Shown here: in pieces, positions 1 through 8,450 of the stretch
How positions within the stretch are numbered: the first letter of the stretch is position 1
Layout of the letters: every line of letters starts with the position of its first letter
NCBI RefSeq assembly: GCF_001592875.1
Contig: NZ_LSOF01000006.1
Span: 1-47,222, forward strand
Source of the DNA: Pseudomonas sp. BMS12
GTDB taxonomy: Bacteria; Pseudomonadota; Gammaproteobacteria; Pseudomonadales; Pseudomonadaceae
Direction: 5' to 3'
DNA: 47,222 nucleotides
The notes under the pieces: generated by a model
What the model saw: only the letters and a program-made list of their open reading frames with translations
What the model was told of the DNA's origin: nothing
Databases searched by the model: none
Made by a program: the position numbers and the translations under genes

Positions 1-1105
<1,105 letters not shown>

Positions 1106-1143
1106 TTATGAAAAGCAGGGCAAGCATGGGTAATGGCAAGGTG

Positions 1144-1794
1144 ATGGTTATTGACGAGGATCAATGCCGTGCGCGGGGATGGCTGTGGAACGGGGCGGAC
1201 GGAATGTCGCAGGCCACCCTGATCCTCGCTCATGGCGCCGGTGCACCGATGGACAGCGAGTTCATGCAGCGTATGGCCGAGCTGCTGGCGACCGGCGGTG
1301 TGAACGTATTGCGTTTCGAGTTTCCCTACATGGCGCAGCGCCGCCATGGCGGTGGCAAGCGCCCACCCAATCCGCAGAGGCAACTGCTGGAATGCTGGCG
1401 CGAGGTCTATGGCGAGGTGCGTGGTCTGGTACGGGGGCCACTGGCGATTGGCGGCAAGTCCATGGGTGGGCGCATGGCCAGCCTGCTAGTCGACGAGCTG
1501 GGCGCCGATGCGCTGATCTGCCTGGGCTATCCCTTTTACGCGCCCGGCAAGCCTGAGAAGCCGCGGGTGGCACATCTGGCCGAGCTGCGTACGCCGACGC
1601 TGATCGTTCAGGGTGAGCGCGATGCCCTGGGCAATCGCGAGGCAGTAGGTGGATACAGGTTGGCGCCGAGCGTGAATCTTGAGTGGTTGGTGGCGGGGGA
1701 CCATGACCTCAAACCGCTCAAGGCATCGGGCTGCAGTCATGAGCAGCACCTGCAGGCGGCGGCAGGTGCCGTGGTGGCATTTCTATCTCGCTAG
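1144..1794 (+). CDS. alpha/beta-fold hydrolase of the KANL3/Tex30-like family
   Basis: A small single-domain alpha/beta hydrolase of about 216 residues with no known substrate. It has the strand-1 motif LILAHGAGAP, a nucleophile elbow GGKSMGGR carrying the serine, an acid residue in QGERDALG and a C-terminal histidine in AGDHDLKP, so a complete Ser-Asp-His triad is visible. There is no signal peptide, so a cytoplasmic location is likely. The start is uncertain. ATG at 1144 has AAGG just upstream and is preferred; ATG at 1126 and 1204 are alternatives, and the frame is open back to 1075. It diverges from ccoN and its 5' end overlaps the Anr box. A bidirectional terminator follows. Confidence 0.85.
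   Translation: MVIDEDQCRARGWLWNGADGMSQATLILAHGAGAPMDSEFMQRMAELLATGGVNVLRFEFPYMAQRRHGGGKRPPNPQRQLLECWREVYGEVRGLVRGPLAIGGKSMGGRMASLLVDELGADALICLGYPFYAPGKPEKPRVAHLAELRTPTLIVQGERDALGNREAVGGYRLAPSVNLEWLVAGDHDLKPLKASGCSHEQHLQAAAGAVVAFLSR
1151..1164. promoter_or_regulatory. Anr/FNR-type box
   Basis: TTGACGAGGATCAA matches the FNR/Anr palindrome TTGAY-N4-RTCAA. Its centre is about 73 bases upstream of the ccoN start codon, suitable for class II activation of ccoN (transcription start predicted near 1116). It lies at the very beginning of the divergent hydrolase gene, inside its coding sequence if that gene starts at 1144 or earlier. The match is seen directly; binding by Anr is inferred from known control of cbb3 genes in Pseudomonas. 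Confidence 0.75.
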
Positions 1795-1870
1795 AAGGCC
1801 ATGTTCCACAAGTAAGCCATGGCGGTAGCCCGGTTTTTGGCGGAGGCGGAGGCCGCACGGAGTAGCCTCC

Positions 1871-1909
1871 GGCGCCGCTGTCGCGGCTAAAGCCGCTCCC
1901 ACAGCGGGG
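1871..1909. repeat. REP-like extragenic palindrome
   Basis: The core GCGGCTAAAGCCGCTCCCAC, followed by ACAGCGGGG, has the form of Pseudomonas REP elements: a short GC palindrome (GCGGCTaaAGCCGC) with a conserved CTCCCACA tail. It sits in the 271-base spacer between the hydrolase and the chemoreceptor gene. No second copy was seen in this window, so the assignment rests on resemblance to the genus-typical family. Confidence 0.65.
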
Positions 1910-1935
1910 TGTTTGCCACCGTCTGGCACCTATGA

Positions 1936-1972
1936 AAAAAGGCCGGTTCCCGCGAGGGCGACCGGCCTTTTT
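1936..1972. terminator. Bidirectional rho-independent terminator
   Basis: A 12-bp stem (AAAAAGGCCGGT at 1936-1947 with ACCGGCCTTTTT at 1961-1972) with a 13-base GC-rich loop has an A tract on one side and a T tract on the other. It can therefore end transcription of the hydrolase gene (plus) and of aer (minus), which converge here. Confidence 0.9.
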
Positions 1973-2065
1973 CATGCATCTGACGTTCGGCACTACATCA
2001 AGGTGGACTGCTGCTTTGCGGCGAGTCCACCCTGCGACGCCTGCCGTTCTGCGGGGCAGCAGTTG

Positions 2066-3631
2066 TCAGCGGTTGAAGCGTTCCACCAGGGAGTACTGAT
2101 CCTTCGCCGTGCTGGTCAGTGCTTCGCTGAGCTGGGCGGTGTTGTTCGCCTCGCCAGCCGTCTTGTCGGCCAGTTGGGCGATGGTGGTGATGTTCTGGTT
2201 GATCTCGTCGGCCACGGCACTCTGCTCCTCGGCTGCGGCGGCGATCTGGTTGGCCATGTCGGTGATATTGGCCACCGCGTCGCTGATGCCGAGCAGCGCC
2301 TGGTCGGCCTGGAGTACCCGCTCGACACCTTCGTCGGCCTGCTTGCGACCGATCTCCATGGTCATTACCGCCTCTTCGGCGGTGCGCTGCAGCTTGGCGA
2401 TCAGGCCGTGGATCTGGCCGGTGGACTCTGCGGTGCGTTGCGCCAGCGAACGCACTTCATCGGCCACCACGGCGAAGCCGCGGCCCATCTCGCCGGCACG
2501 GGCCGCTTCGATGGCTGCGTTGAGGGCCAGCAGGTTGGTCTGATCGGCAATGCCCTTGATCACATCGACGACGCCACCGATCTCATTGCTGTCCTGAGCC
2601 AGGCGCGACACGGTTTCGCCGGTTTCGCCGACCGACAGCGACAGGCGCTGGATGGCCTCGCGGGTTTCTGCGGCGACGTTGCGGCCTTCACCTGTGAGGC
2701 GGTTGGCTTCCTGGGTGGCGATGGCTGCGCGCGCCACGTTGCTGGCGACCTCCAGAGTGGTGGCCGCCATTTCATTGATAGCGGTGGCTACCTGCTCGGT
2801 TTCCACGCGCTGGCGCTCCAGCCCGGCAGAACTGTTGTGGGCCAGTTGGTCGGCCTGCTGCGCCTGGCTGGTCAGGCGTTCGGCGGTGTCCTGCAGGCGT
2901 GTCAGGCAGGTGCGCAGACGCGCATCCTGGCTGAGCATGGCCATCTCCAGGCGTGCCTCGGCGCCACGGCTGTCGGTGTACATCTGTGCGATCAGCGGGT
3001 CGGAGGTGCTCTGCTCGGCGATGCGCAGCAGGCGCCTGACTCCGCGGTTCTGCCAGCTAAGCCCGATCAGGCCCAGGGGAATCGAGAGCAGGGCAGCCAG
3101 CAGGAAGCCCCAGGTAGAACCCATCCAGTGGCCAATCAGGAAGCCGATCTGGCTAATCAGAATGAAGGGCAGCCAGGCCTGTAGTTGCGGCAGCCAGCGA
3201 TCGCTGGCGGGGATGGCCGCCTTACCGGCGTTGATCCGCGCATACAGCGCTTCGGCGCGGCGAACCTGCTCGGTGCTGGGTTTGACCCGCACCGACTCGT
3301 AACCCGTCACCTGGCCTTTATCCAGCATCGGGGTGACATAGGCATTGACCCAGTAGTGATCGCCGTTCTTGCTGCGGTTCTTCACCACGCCCATCCAGGG
3401 GCGCCCTTTTTTCAAGGTCTGCCACATATGTTCGAACACTGCAGGCGGCACATCCGGATGGCGCACGAGGTTGTGTGGCGCGCGCAACAGTTCTTCGCGG
3501 GTGAAACCGCTGATCTCGATGAAGGCCTGGTTGCAGTAGGTGATCTGGCCTTTGAGGTCGGTAGTAGAGATCAGTCGTTGCTGGGCGGGAAAAGTACGCT
3601 CGCGCTGGGTGACCGGCTGATTGTTTCGCAT
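2066..3631 (-). CDS. aer: PAS-domain methyl-accepting chemotaxis protein, aerotaxis receptor type
   Basis: A 521-residue energy/oxygen taxis transducer. Residues about 10-120 form a PAS domain ([19 protein letters not shown], then [10 protein letters not shown]) of the FAD-binding Aer type. A hydrophobic membrane stretch lies near residues 150-195. The rest is a long cytoplasmic signalling helix pair with the MCP hairpin tip around [20 protein letters not shown] and [15 protein letters not shown], which docks CheA/CheW. There is no periplasmic ligand domain, as expected for Aer. The neighbourhood supports the call: aer lies close to cbb3 oxidase and acnA genes in P. aeruginosa. Only a weak AAGAAG ribosome site precedes the ATG at 3631. 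The upstream spacer is shared with algD. Confidence 0.9.
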   Translation of the reverse strand: MRNNQPVTQRERTFPAQQRLISTTDLKGQITYCNQAFIEISGFTREELLRAPHNLVRHPDVPPAVFEHMWQTLKKGRPWMGVVKNRSKNGDHYWVNAYVTPMLDKGQVTGYESVRVKPSTEQVRRAEALYARINAGKAAIPASDRWLPQLQAWLPFILISQIGFLIGHWMGSTWGFLLAALLSIPLGLIGLSWQNRGVRRLLRIAEQSTSDPLIAQMYTDSRGAEARLEMAMLSQDARLRTCLTRLQDTAERLTSQAQQADQLAHNSSAGLERQRVETEQVATAINEMAATTLEVASNVARAAIATQEANRLTGEGRNVAAETREAIQRLSLSVGETGETVSRLAQDSNEIGGVVDVIKGIADQTNLLALNAAIEAARAGEMGRGFAVVADEVRSLAQRTAESTGQIHGLIAKLQRTAEEAVMTMEIGRKQADEGVERVLQADQALLGISDAVANITDMANQIAAAAEEQSAVADEINQNITTIAQLADKTAGEANNTAQLSEALTSTAKDQYSLVERFNR

Positions 3632-3898
3632 GGCTGTCGCTTCTTGAGCAGGAGGTTCGTCCCTGCAACATCGGCAGCAGGGAGGGAAAGTTGAGTGGGT
3701 GATGGCACCTGAGTGAGGAGTCTAACCTGACCGTAGGAATAAGAATATTTTCTTCTGCAAGCTACAGAGGCGAAGATTTAATAGTTCTAAATATGTTTGA
3801 AACTTTTGTCTGAGGCTTTGGTCGTCGAAATAATTAATTAATAAAGCGATAGATTCTATTGTTATTGGTTTGGCGTGCGCGGCCTTTGTTGTGGCGCC

Positions 3899-3925
3899 AT
3901 AAAAATGGCGTTATTCCATTTTTAT
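3899..3925. repeat. Perfect AT-rich inverted repeat in the algD upstream region
   Basis: ATAAAAATGG (3899-3908) and CCATTTTTAT (3916-3925) are exact reverse complements separated by 7 bases. The element is about 400 bases upstream of the algD start. It could be a protein-binding operator or an IHF/H-NS-type architectural site. No T tract follows, so it is not a normal terminator. Confidence 0.7.
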
Positions 3926-4064
3926 AGTTTTCAGATGCTTTTTTATTTCTGTTTCGCCCTGCAAAAAATTAGGTGTTACTTTCTAAAAGGTGCGCTGTAT
4001 CCTGCTTTCTAGAGAGCTTTGTCGCGACTCGCCAAAAAAATGGCATTTGTGAATTGGTTCTCGC

Positions 4065-4087
4065 GTTACTCGTGGTAACTAGGTTAC
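4065..4087. promoter_or_regulatory. Triple GTTAC half-site array (possible operator)
   Basis: GTTAC (4065-4069), its complement GTAAC (4075-4079) and GTTAC again (4083-4087) lie 10 and 8 bases apart, forming two overlapping inverted repeats that share the middle half-site. The array ends 36 bases before the -35 element of the AlgU promoter, a good position for an activator or repressor. The protein that would bind it is unknown. Confidence 0.5.
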
Positions 4088-4123
4088 TGTTTTTAAAAGA
4101 AGAACTTTCTTATAGCCCTTTGG

Positions 4124-4151
4124 GAACTTTCGTTCTCATTGCGGCATCTTG
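4124..4151 (+). promoter_or_regulatory. AlgU (sigma-22) promoter of algD
   Basis: GAACTT at 4124-4129, a 17-base spacer, then TCTTG at 4147-4151 matches the AlgU/RpoE-type consensus GAACTT-N16/17-TCTGA, with the same -35 and spacing as the P. aeruginosa algD promoter. Transcription would begin near 4158, giving a leader of about 160 bases. Two further GAACTT copies (4102, 4172) lack an equally good -10. Confidence 0.85.
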
Positions 4152-4157
4152 ATTCGC

Positions 4158-4321
4158 TCCCCTGCCAAGTTGAACTTTCGGCCACGTATGTCGCCGAATC
4201 GGAAGATTTTTGCAGTGGTATTAAAGAGCCGTGGAGTTTGTTGTCCCTGTAGTCGGTCTCGCGAGGTGGGCGTGCAGCCAGGTGGTTGCCGCTTCGATCA
4301 ACGCAAGGAGGAGATCGCTCA
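4158..4321 (+). other. algD mRNA leader with several GGA motifs
   Basis: The predicted untranslated leader contains GGA at 4201, 4233, 4307 and 4310. The last two form the strong Shine-Dalgarno sequence AAGGAGGAGA in front of the algD ATG. RsmA/CsrA proteins bind GGA motifs, often with one in the ribosome site, so translational repression of algD is possible. This is inference; the start of the transcript is itself predicted. Confidence 0.4.
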
Positions 4322-5632
4322 ATGCGCATCAGCATTTTTGGATTGGGTTACGTAGGGGCCGTGTGTGCAGGGTGCCTGTCGGCCCGGGGGCATCAGATCG
4401 TTGGCGTGGATGTGCAGGCGCTGAAGATCGATCTGATCAACAGCGGCAAATCGCCGATCGTCGAGCCTGGGCTGGAGGAGCTGCTGCAGAAAGGGGTTGC
4501 CAGTGGCAACCTGCGCGGCACGCTGAATGTGCGCGACGCTGTGATGGAAACGGACATCTCGTTCCTCGCGCCGCCGACACCGAGCAAGCGCAATGGCGAT
4601 CTGGATGTGTCCTACATCGAGGAGGTCTGCCAGCAGATCGGGCGGGTGCTGCCGGAGAAGAGCTCGCGACACACGGTGGTGGTGCGTAGCACCGTGCTAC
4701 CGGGCACGCTGCGCAACGTGGTGATTCCGACCCTGGAAAAGTATTCGGGCCTCAAGGCCGGCGCCGACTTCGGCGTGGCGGTCAACCCCGAGTTCCTGCG
4801 CGAAAGCACGGCAATCAAGGACTACGACTTTCCAGCCATGACCGTTATCGGTGAGCTGGACAAGACCTCCGGTGACTTGCTGGAGGAGATCTACAGCGAG
4901 CTGGACGCGCCGATCATCCGCAAGACCGTCGAGGTCGCCGAGATGATCAAGTACACCTGCAACGTCTGGCACGCGACCAAGATCACCTTCGCCAACGAGA
5001 TCGGCAACATCGCCAAGGCGGTGGGTGTCGATGGCCGCGAGGTGATGGATGTGATCTGCCAGGACCACAAACTCAACCTGTCCAAGTACTACATGCGTCC
5101 GGGCTTTGCCTTCGGCGGCTCCTGCCTGCCCAAGGACGTGCGCGCCCTGAACTACCGCGCTACCCAGCTGGACGTCGAGTCGCCGCTGATCAGCTCGCTG
5201 ATGCCGAGCAACGAGGCGCAGGTTCGCAATGCCTACAACCTGATCGCCAGCCAGGACAAGCGCAAGGTCGCCATGCTCGGCCTGAGCTTCAAGGCCGGCA
5301 CCGACGATCTGCGTGAAAGCCCGTTGGTGGAACTGGCCGAGATGCTGATCGGCAAGGGCTTCGACCTGAAGATCTTCGACCGCAACGTCGAATACGCCCG
5401 TGTCCACGGCGCCAACCGCGAGTACATCGAGGCGAAGATCCCCCACGTTTCCTCGCTGCTGCGCTCCGACCTCAATCAGGTGGTGGCGGATGCCGACGTG
5501 ATCGTGCTGGGTAACGGCGACGAACTGTTCGAGACCGTGGTGCAGCAACTGCCGCCAGGCAAGAAGTTGATCGATCTGGTCGGCTTCATGCGCCAGTGCA
5601 GCGACGAGGTCAAGGAAGGCCTCTGCTGGTAG
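4322..5632 (+). CDS. algD: GDP-mannose 6-dehydrogenase
   Basis: First gene of the alginate operon. It oxidises GDP-mannose to GDP-mannuronic acid with two NAD+, the committed step of alginate synthesis in the cytoplasm. The product is 436 residues, the same length as the P. aeruginosa enzyme. The N-terminal Rossmann motif is FGLGYVGAVCAGCL. The catalytic cysteine falls exactly at residue 268 in FGGSCLPKD. The lysine/asparagine context EMIKYTCNVWHATK and the C-terminal NAD/UDP-binding fold (MLGLSFKAGTDDLRESP) are intact. ATG at 4322 is preferred because AAGGAGGAGA lies upstream and the sequence begins MRISIFGLGYVGA like its orthologues; the frame is open back to 4286. Control is by the AlgU promoter upstream. 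Confidence 0.98.
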   Translation: MRISIFGLGYVGAVCAGCLSARGHQIVGVDVQALKIDLINSGKSPIVEPGLEELLQKGVASGNLRGTLNVRDAVMETDISFLAPPTPSKRNGDLDVSYIEEVCQQIGRVLPEKSSRHTVVVRSTVLPGTLRNVVIPTLEKYSGLKAGADFGVAVNPEFLRESTAIKDYDFPAMTVIGELDKTSGDLLEEIYSELDAPIIRKTVEVAEMIKYTCNVWHATKITFANEIGNIAKAVGVDGREVMDVICQDHKLNLSKYYMRPGFAFGGSCLPKDVRALNYRATQLDVESPLISSLMPSNEAQVRNAYNLIASQDKRKVAMLGLSFKAGTDDLRESPLVELAEMLIGKGFDLKIFDRNVEYARVHGANREYIEAKIPHVSSLLRSDLNQVVADADVIVLGNGDELFETVVQQLPPGKKLIDLVGFMRQCSDEVKEGLCW

Positions 5633-5658
5633 CGCTGCTGCCTTCATGACGATGCACA

Positions 5659-5686
5659 GGGCGTTACAACAACAATAACAGCGCCC
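5659..5686 (+). promoter_or_regulatory. Hairpin presenting an AAN repeat upstream of alg8 (possible Hfq/Crc site)
   Basis: In the 90-base algD-alg8 spacer, AAC-AAC-AAT-AAC (5668-5679) matches the AANAANAA catabolite-repression motif bound by Hfq with Crc in Pseudomonas. It lies in the 14-base loop of a 7-bp stem (5659-5665 with 5680-5686, one G-U pair). It ends 43 bases before the alg8 ATG at 5723, further upstream than classical sites that overlap the ribosome site, so the role is inferred only. Confidence 0.5.
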
Positions 5687-5722
5687 CCGTTGCAGAGCAG
5701 ATTCTCAAACGGGGTTGGCGAA

Positions 5723-7204
5723 ATGGATGATCTACGGGGGCGCCTGTACCAAGGTGCTGGCTGGCTTTTTTACATCGCATTGCTGGGTGGCATGGCCTTG
5801 CTGCTGCCGCACAGCGTGTTCGATCCGGAGTCCACGGACTTTCTGCTGTTGCTGGGTGTGGTCGGTATCTGGCGCTATTCGATGGGTGCCATCCACTACG
5901 TACGCGGCATCATTTTTCTCTACCTGGTTTACCCCTATCACCGGCGCAAGGCGCGTCGTCTTGGGCGCGAAGCCGATCCGTCGCACGTCTTTCTGATGGT
6001 CACCAGCTTTCGCATCGACGCCCTGACCACGGCGCAGGTGTATCGCTCGGTGATTCAGGAAGCGATCGACTGCAGTTATCCCACCACTGTGGTGTGTTCG
6101 ATCGTCGAGCTGTCCGACGAGCTATTGGTGAAGAACCTCTGGGCAGCCATGACACCGCCGGAGCGGGTCAGTCTGAACATCGTGCGGATTCCCGGTACCG
6201 GCAAGCGCGATGGCCTGGCACAGGGGTTCCGCGCTATCTCACGGGCCCATCCGGATGAGCGTGCGGTGGTGGCCGTAGTGGATGGCGATACGGTGCTGAG
6301 CCCCGGTGTGGTGCGCAAGACCGCACCGTACTTCCGCCTGTTCGACAACCTGGGCGGGCTCACCACCAACGAGTTCTGCGAAGTGCGCGGCGGCTACGTC
6401 ATGCGCGAGTGGCACAAGCTGCGCTTCGCCCAGCGCCACATCAACATGTGTTCGATGGCGCTGTCCAAGCGCGTGCTGACCCTGACCGGGCGCATGTCGG
6501 TATTTCGCGCCGAGGTGGTCACCGATGCCGGCTTCATTGCCGATGTGGAGAACGACCATCTGGATCACTGGCGCCTGGGACGTTTCAAGTTCCTCACCGG
6601 TGACGATAAGTCCAGCTGGTACAGCCTGATGCGCCTGGGCTACGACACCTTCTATGTGCCGGATGCCGCGATCAACACGGTGGAGCACCCGCCGGAGAAG
6701 AGCTTCATCAAGGCCAGCCGCAAGCTGATGTTCCGCTGGTATGGCAACAACCTGCGGCAGAACTCGCGCGCTCTGGCGCTGGGCGTGCGCCGCCTGGGGG
6801 CCTTCACCAGCATCGTGATGCTGGACCAGCGGGTGTCGATGTGGACCAGCCTGCTGGGGCCGTCGGTGGCGATCATCGCCAGCATCAAGTACGGCTTCGC
6901 CTACCTGCTGATCTATCTGCTGTGGATCGGTCTGACCCGGCTGGTACTGACCCTGCTGCTGCTGGCCTCCGGACACCAGGTCGGCCCCGCTTACCCCTTG
7001 ATCCTCTATTACAACCAGATCGTCGGCGCGCTGGTGAAGGTCTACGTGTTCTTCCGCCTCGACCAGCAGTCCTGGACCCGCCAGAAAACCAAGCTGGATC
7101 GCGGATTGGGCAGTTTCCAGCAGTGGTTCAACACCTGGTCGTCGCGTGCCATGACCTTCTCTGCCACCAGCGTCTTCGTCGCCACCCTGATGTGGGTGGT
7201 GTGA
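5723..7204 (+). CDS. alg8: Alginate polymerase, glycosyltransferase family 2
   Basis: Inner-membrane mannuronan synthase that polymerises GDP-mannuronate and, with Alg44, moves the chain to the periplasm. The product is 493 residues (P. aeruginosa Alg8 has 494). N-terminal membrane segments are followed by a cytoplasmic GT2 domain with the nucleotide-sugar motif VVDGDTV (D187/D189), the acceptor-side acidic motif [12 protein letters not shown] and the processivity motif KLMFRWYG (RxxRW-like). C-terminal helices include [18 protein letters not shown] at 5723 gives the family length. An in-frame TTG at 5690 would extend it by 11 codons but has no ribosome site. Even the chosen start has only a weak purine stretch upstream, which may make translation regulated. 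Confidence 0.97.
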   Translation: MDDLRGRLYQGAGWLFYIALLGGMALLLPHSVFDPESTDFLLLLGVVGIWRYSMGAIHYVRGIIFLYLVYPYHRRKARRLGREADPSHVFLMVTSFRIDALTTAQVYRSVIQEAIDCSYPTTVVCSIVELSDELLVKNLWAAMTPPERVSLNIVRIPGTGKRDGLAQGFRAISRAHPDERAVVAVVDGDTVLSPGVVRKTAPYFRLFDNLGGLTTNEFCEVRGGYVMREWHKLRFAQRHINMCSMALSKRVLTLTGRMSVFRAEVVTDAGFIADVENDHLDHWRLGRFKFLTGDDKSSWYSLMRLGYDTFYVPDAAINTVEHPPEKSFIKASRKLMFRWYGNNLRQNSRALALGVRRLGAFTSIVMLDQRVSMWTSLLGPSVAIIASIKYGFAYLLIYLLWIGLTRLVLTLLLLASGHQVGPAYPLILYYNQIVGALVKVYVFFRLDQQSWTRQKTKLDRGLGSFQQWFNTWSSRAMTFSATSVFVATLMWVV

Positions 7205-7244
7205 GCGAGCCCTACCTATTTCCAGTTTGCACAAGGAACGAAAG

Positions 7245-8450
7245 ATGAACGCAGTGATCAGCCCGAACAGCAATGTGGTCCATGAAGCCGAAGCCCAGCG
7301 CCAGTACGCGCGCCTCAAGCTGCCGGCGAGAATCAGCTATCGCACCCCGCAAGGGCAGGAGCTCGAGGCGCAGGTGCTCGACCTGTCGGTCGGAGGTTTC
7401 GGCTTCGAGCCGGGCAATGCGCTGCTCGCCGAGGGGCAGCACTACAAAGGCAAGCTGATGTTCGAGATCGAGGGCATCGGTTTCGTCATGGACGTGCAGT
7501 TCCAGGTGCGCTCGTTGAGCGGCGGCAAGCGTGCGGGATGCGAGTTCCACAACCTCAAGCCCCGCGAAATCTCGGCGCTGCGCTACCTGATAAGCGCTTT
7601 CCTCAGCGGTGAGCTGATCAATGTCGGCGACCTGATCAGCACCCTGCAGCGGGAGAACTTCACCAAGGCGCGCAAGAACGGGGTGGAGGGCAAGGCCAGC
7701 CTGTTGCAGCGCACCAAGGCGCTGGGTCTGAGCCTGGGGATTTTCCTGGTCGGCGTCAGCGCCTGCACCTACATCCTCTATCAGCTGTACGACGTGTACT
7801 TCGTCACCCATGCCGACTCGGCGCAGGTCGCGGTACCCGGGCAGCAGGTGTCGATGCCTCGCGAGGGGAGCGTGCAGAGTCTGGTCAAGGTCGGTGACGT
7901 GGTGGCCAAGGGCGCGCCGGTCGGGACCTTTTCCTCGAACATGATGGATGTGCTCAAGGGCATTCTGCCGACCGAGGACCTGACCCCGGACAACCTGCAG
8001 CGTCTATTTGGCAAGACCTTCCAGGGCAGTCTGACCAGCCCTTGCGACTGCCGCGTGGTGGCTCAGCTGGTCGGTGACGGCCAGGTCGCCGGCAAGGGCC
8101 AGGCGGTGTTCCAGATGGCGCCGGTTGACAGTGTCGCCACGGTCGAGGCGCGCTTTCCCTATCGTGCCTTCGAAGAGCTGCAGCCCGGCACTCGGGTCAC
8201 GTTCACCATCGCTGGCGAGCCCGCAGAGCGGGAAGGGCATATCACCACGCTGGCGCTGCAGGAGGGCGGCCTGGCATCGGACATCCGCGTGATGATCAAA
8301 CCTGATCGGCCGCTGCCCACCGAGCTGGCCAAGCGCCCGGTGGATGTGCGCATCAGCCCCTTTGGCGGCGAACTCGACACGCGTATCAAACAGGGCGGCG
8401 CAGCGTTGGCCGGAACCCTGTTGCCAGCTGATGCGGCGGCCGGCAAATGA
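7245..8450 (+). CDS. alg44: Alginate copolymerase, PilZ c-di-GMP receptor
   Basis: Binds cyclic di-GMP and activates Alg8. The 401-residue product has a cytoplasmic PilZ domain at residues about 18-120 with the c-di-GMP motifs R19QYAR23 (RxxxR) and DLSVGGF (D46, S48). A single membrane helix follows near residues 160-185 (LGLSLGIFLVGVSACTYIL), then a periplasmic membrane-fusion-protein-like domain (VPGQQVSMPREGSVQSLVKV). It is slightly longer than the 389-residue P. aeruginosa protein. ATG at 7245 follows AAGGAACGAAAG; an in-frame upstream frame to 7227 is less likely. It overlaps algK by ATGA, which suggests translational coupling. Confidence 0.96.
   Translation: MNAVISPNSNVVHEAEAQRQYARLKLPARISYRTPQGQELEAQVLDLSVGGFGFEPGNALLAEGQHYKGKLMFEIEGIGFVMDVQFQVRSLSGGKRAGCEFHNLKPREISALRYLISAFLSGELINVGDLISTLQRENFTKARKNGVEGKASLLQRTKALGLSLGIFLVGVSACTYILYQLYDVYFVTHADSAQVAVPGQQVSMPREGSVQSLVKVGDVVAKGAPVGTFSSNMMDVLKGILPTEDLTPDNLQRLFGKTFQGSLTSPCDCRVVAQLVGDGQVAGKGQAVFQMAPVDSVATVEARFPYRAFEELQPGTRVTFTIAGEPAEREGHITTLALQEGGLASDIRVMIKPDRPLPTELAKRPVDVRISPFGGELDTRIKQGGAALAGTLLPADAAAGK

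Larger units (their letters stand above)
3632..4321. promoter_or_regulatory. aer/algD intergenic control region (690 bases, no gene)
   Basis: This divergent spacer is noticeably AT-rich between about 3725 and 4110, unlike the GC-rich genes on both sides. I see no convincing protein gene in it. It holds a perfect 10-bp inverted repeat (3899-3925), three alternating GTTAC half-sites (4065-4087), three copies of GAACTTTC (4102, 4124, 4172), an AlgU-type promoter (4124-4151) and an untranslated algD leader of about 160 bases. In P. aeruginosa the long algD upstream region binds AlgR, AmrZ, AlgB and IHF at distant sites. The length and AT content here suggest similar far-upstream control, but I could not find a clean AlgR box. 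Confidence 0.8.

Noticed and set aside
4031..4057. TGGCATTTGTGAATTGG as a sigma-54 or AmrZ site upstream of algD
   Set aside because: The -12 GC of sigma-54 promoters is missing and the spacing is wrong. The match to AmrZ sites is too loose to claim.
3632..4321. AlgR binding boxes in the algD upstream region
   Set aside because: No copy of CCGTTCGTC or a close variant was found on either strand; only weak partial matches exist.
4093..4335. Short open frames in the algD leader region
   Set aside because: They lack ribosome sites and overlap the AlgU promoter and repeats. Nothing protein-like is seen in the translations.
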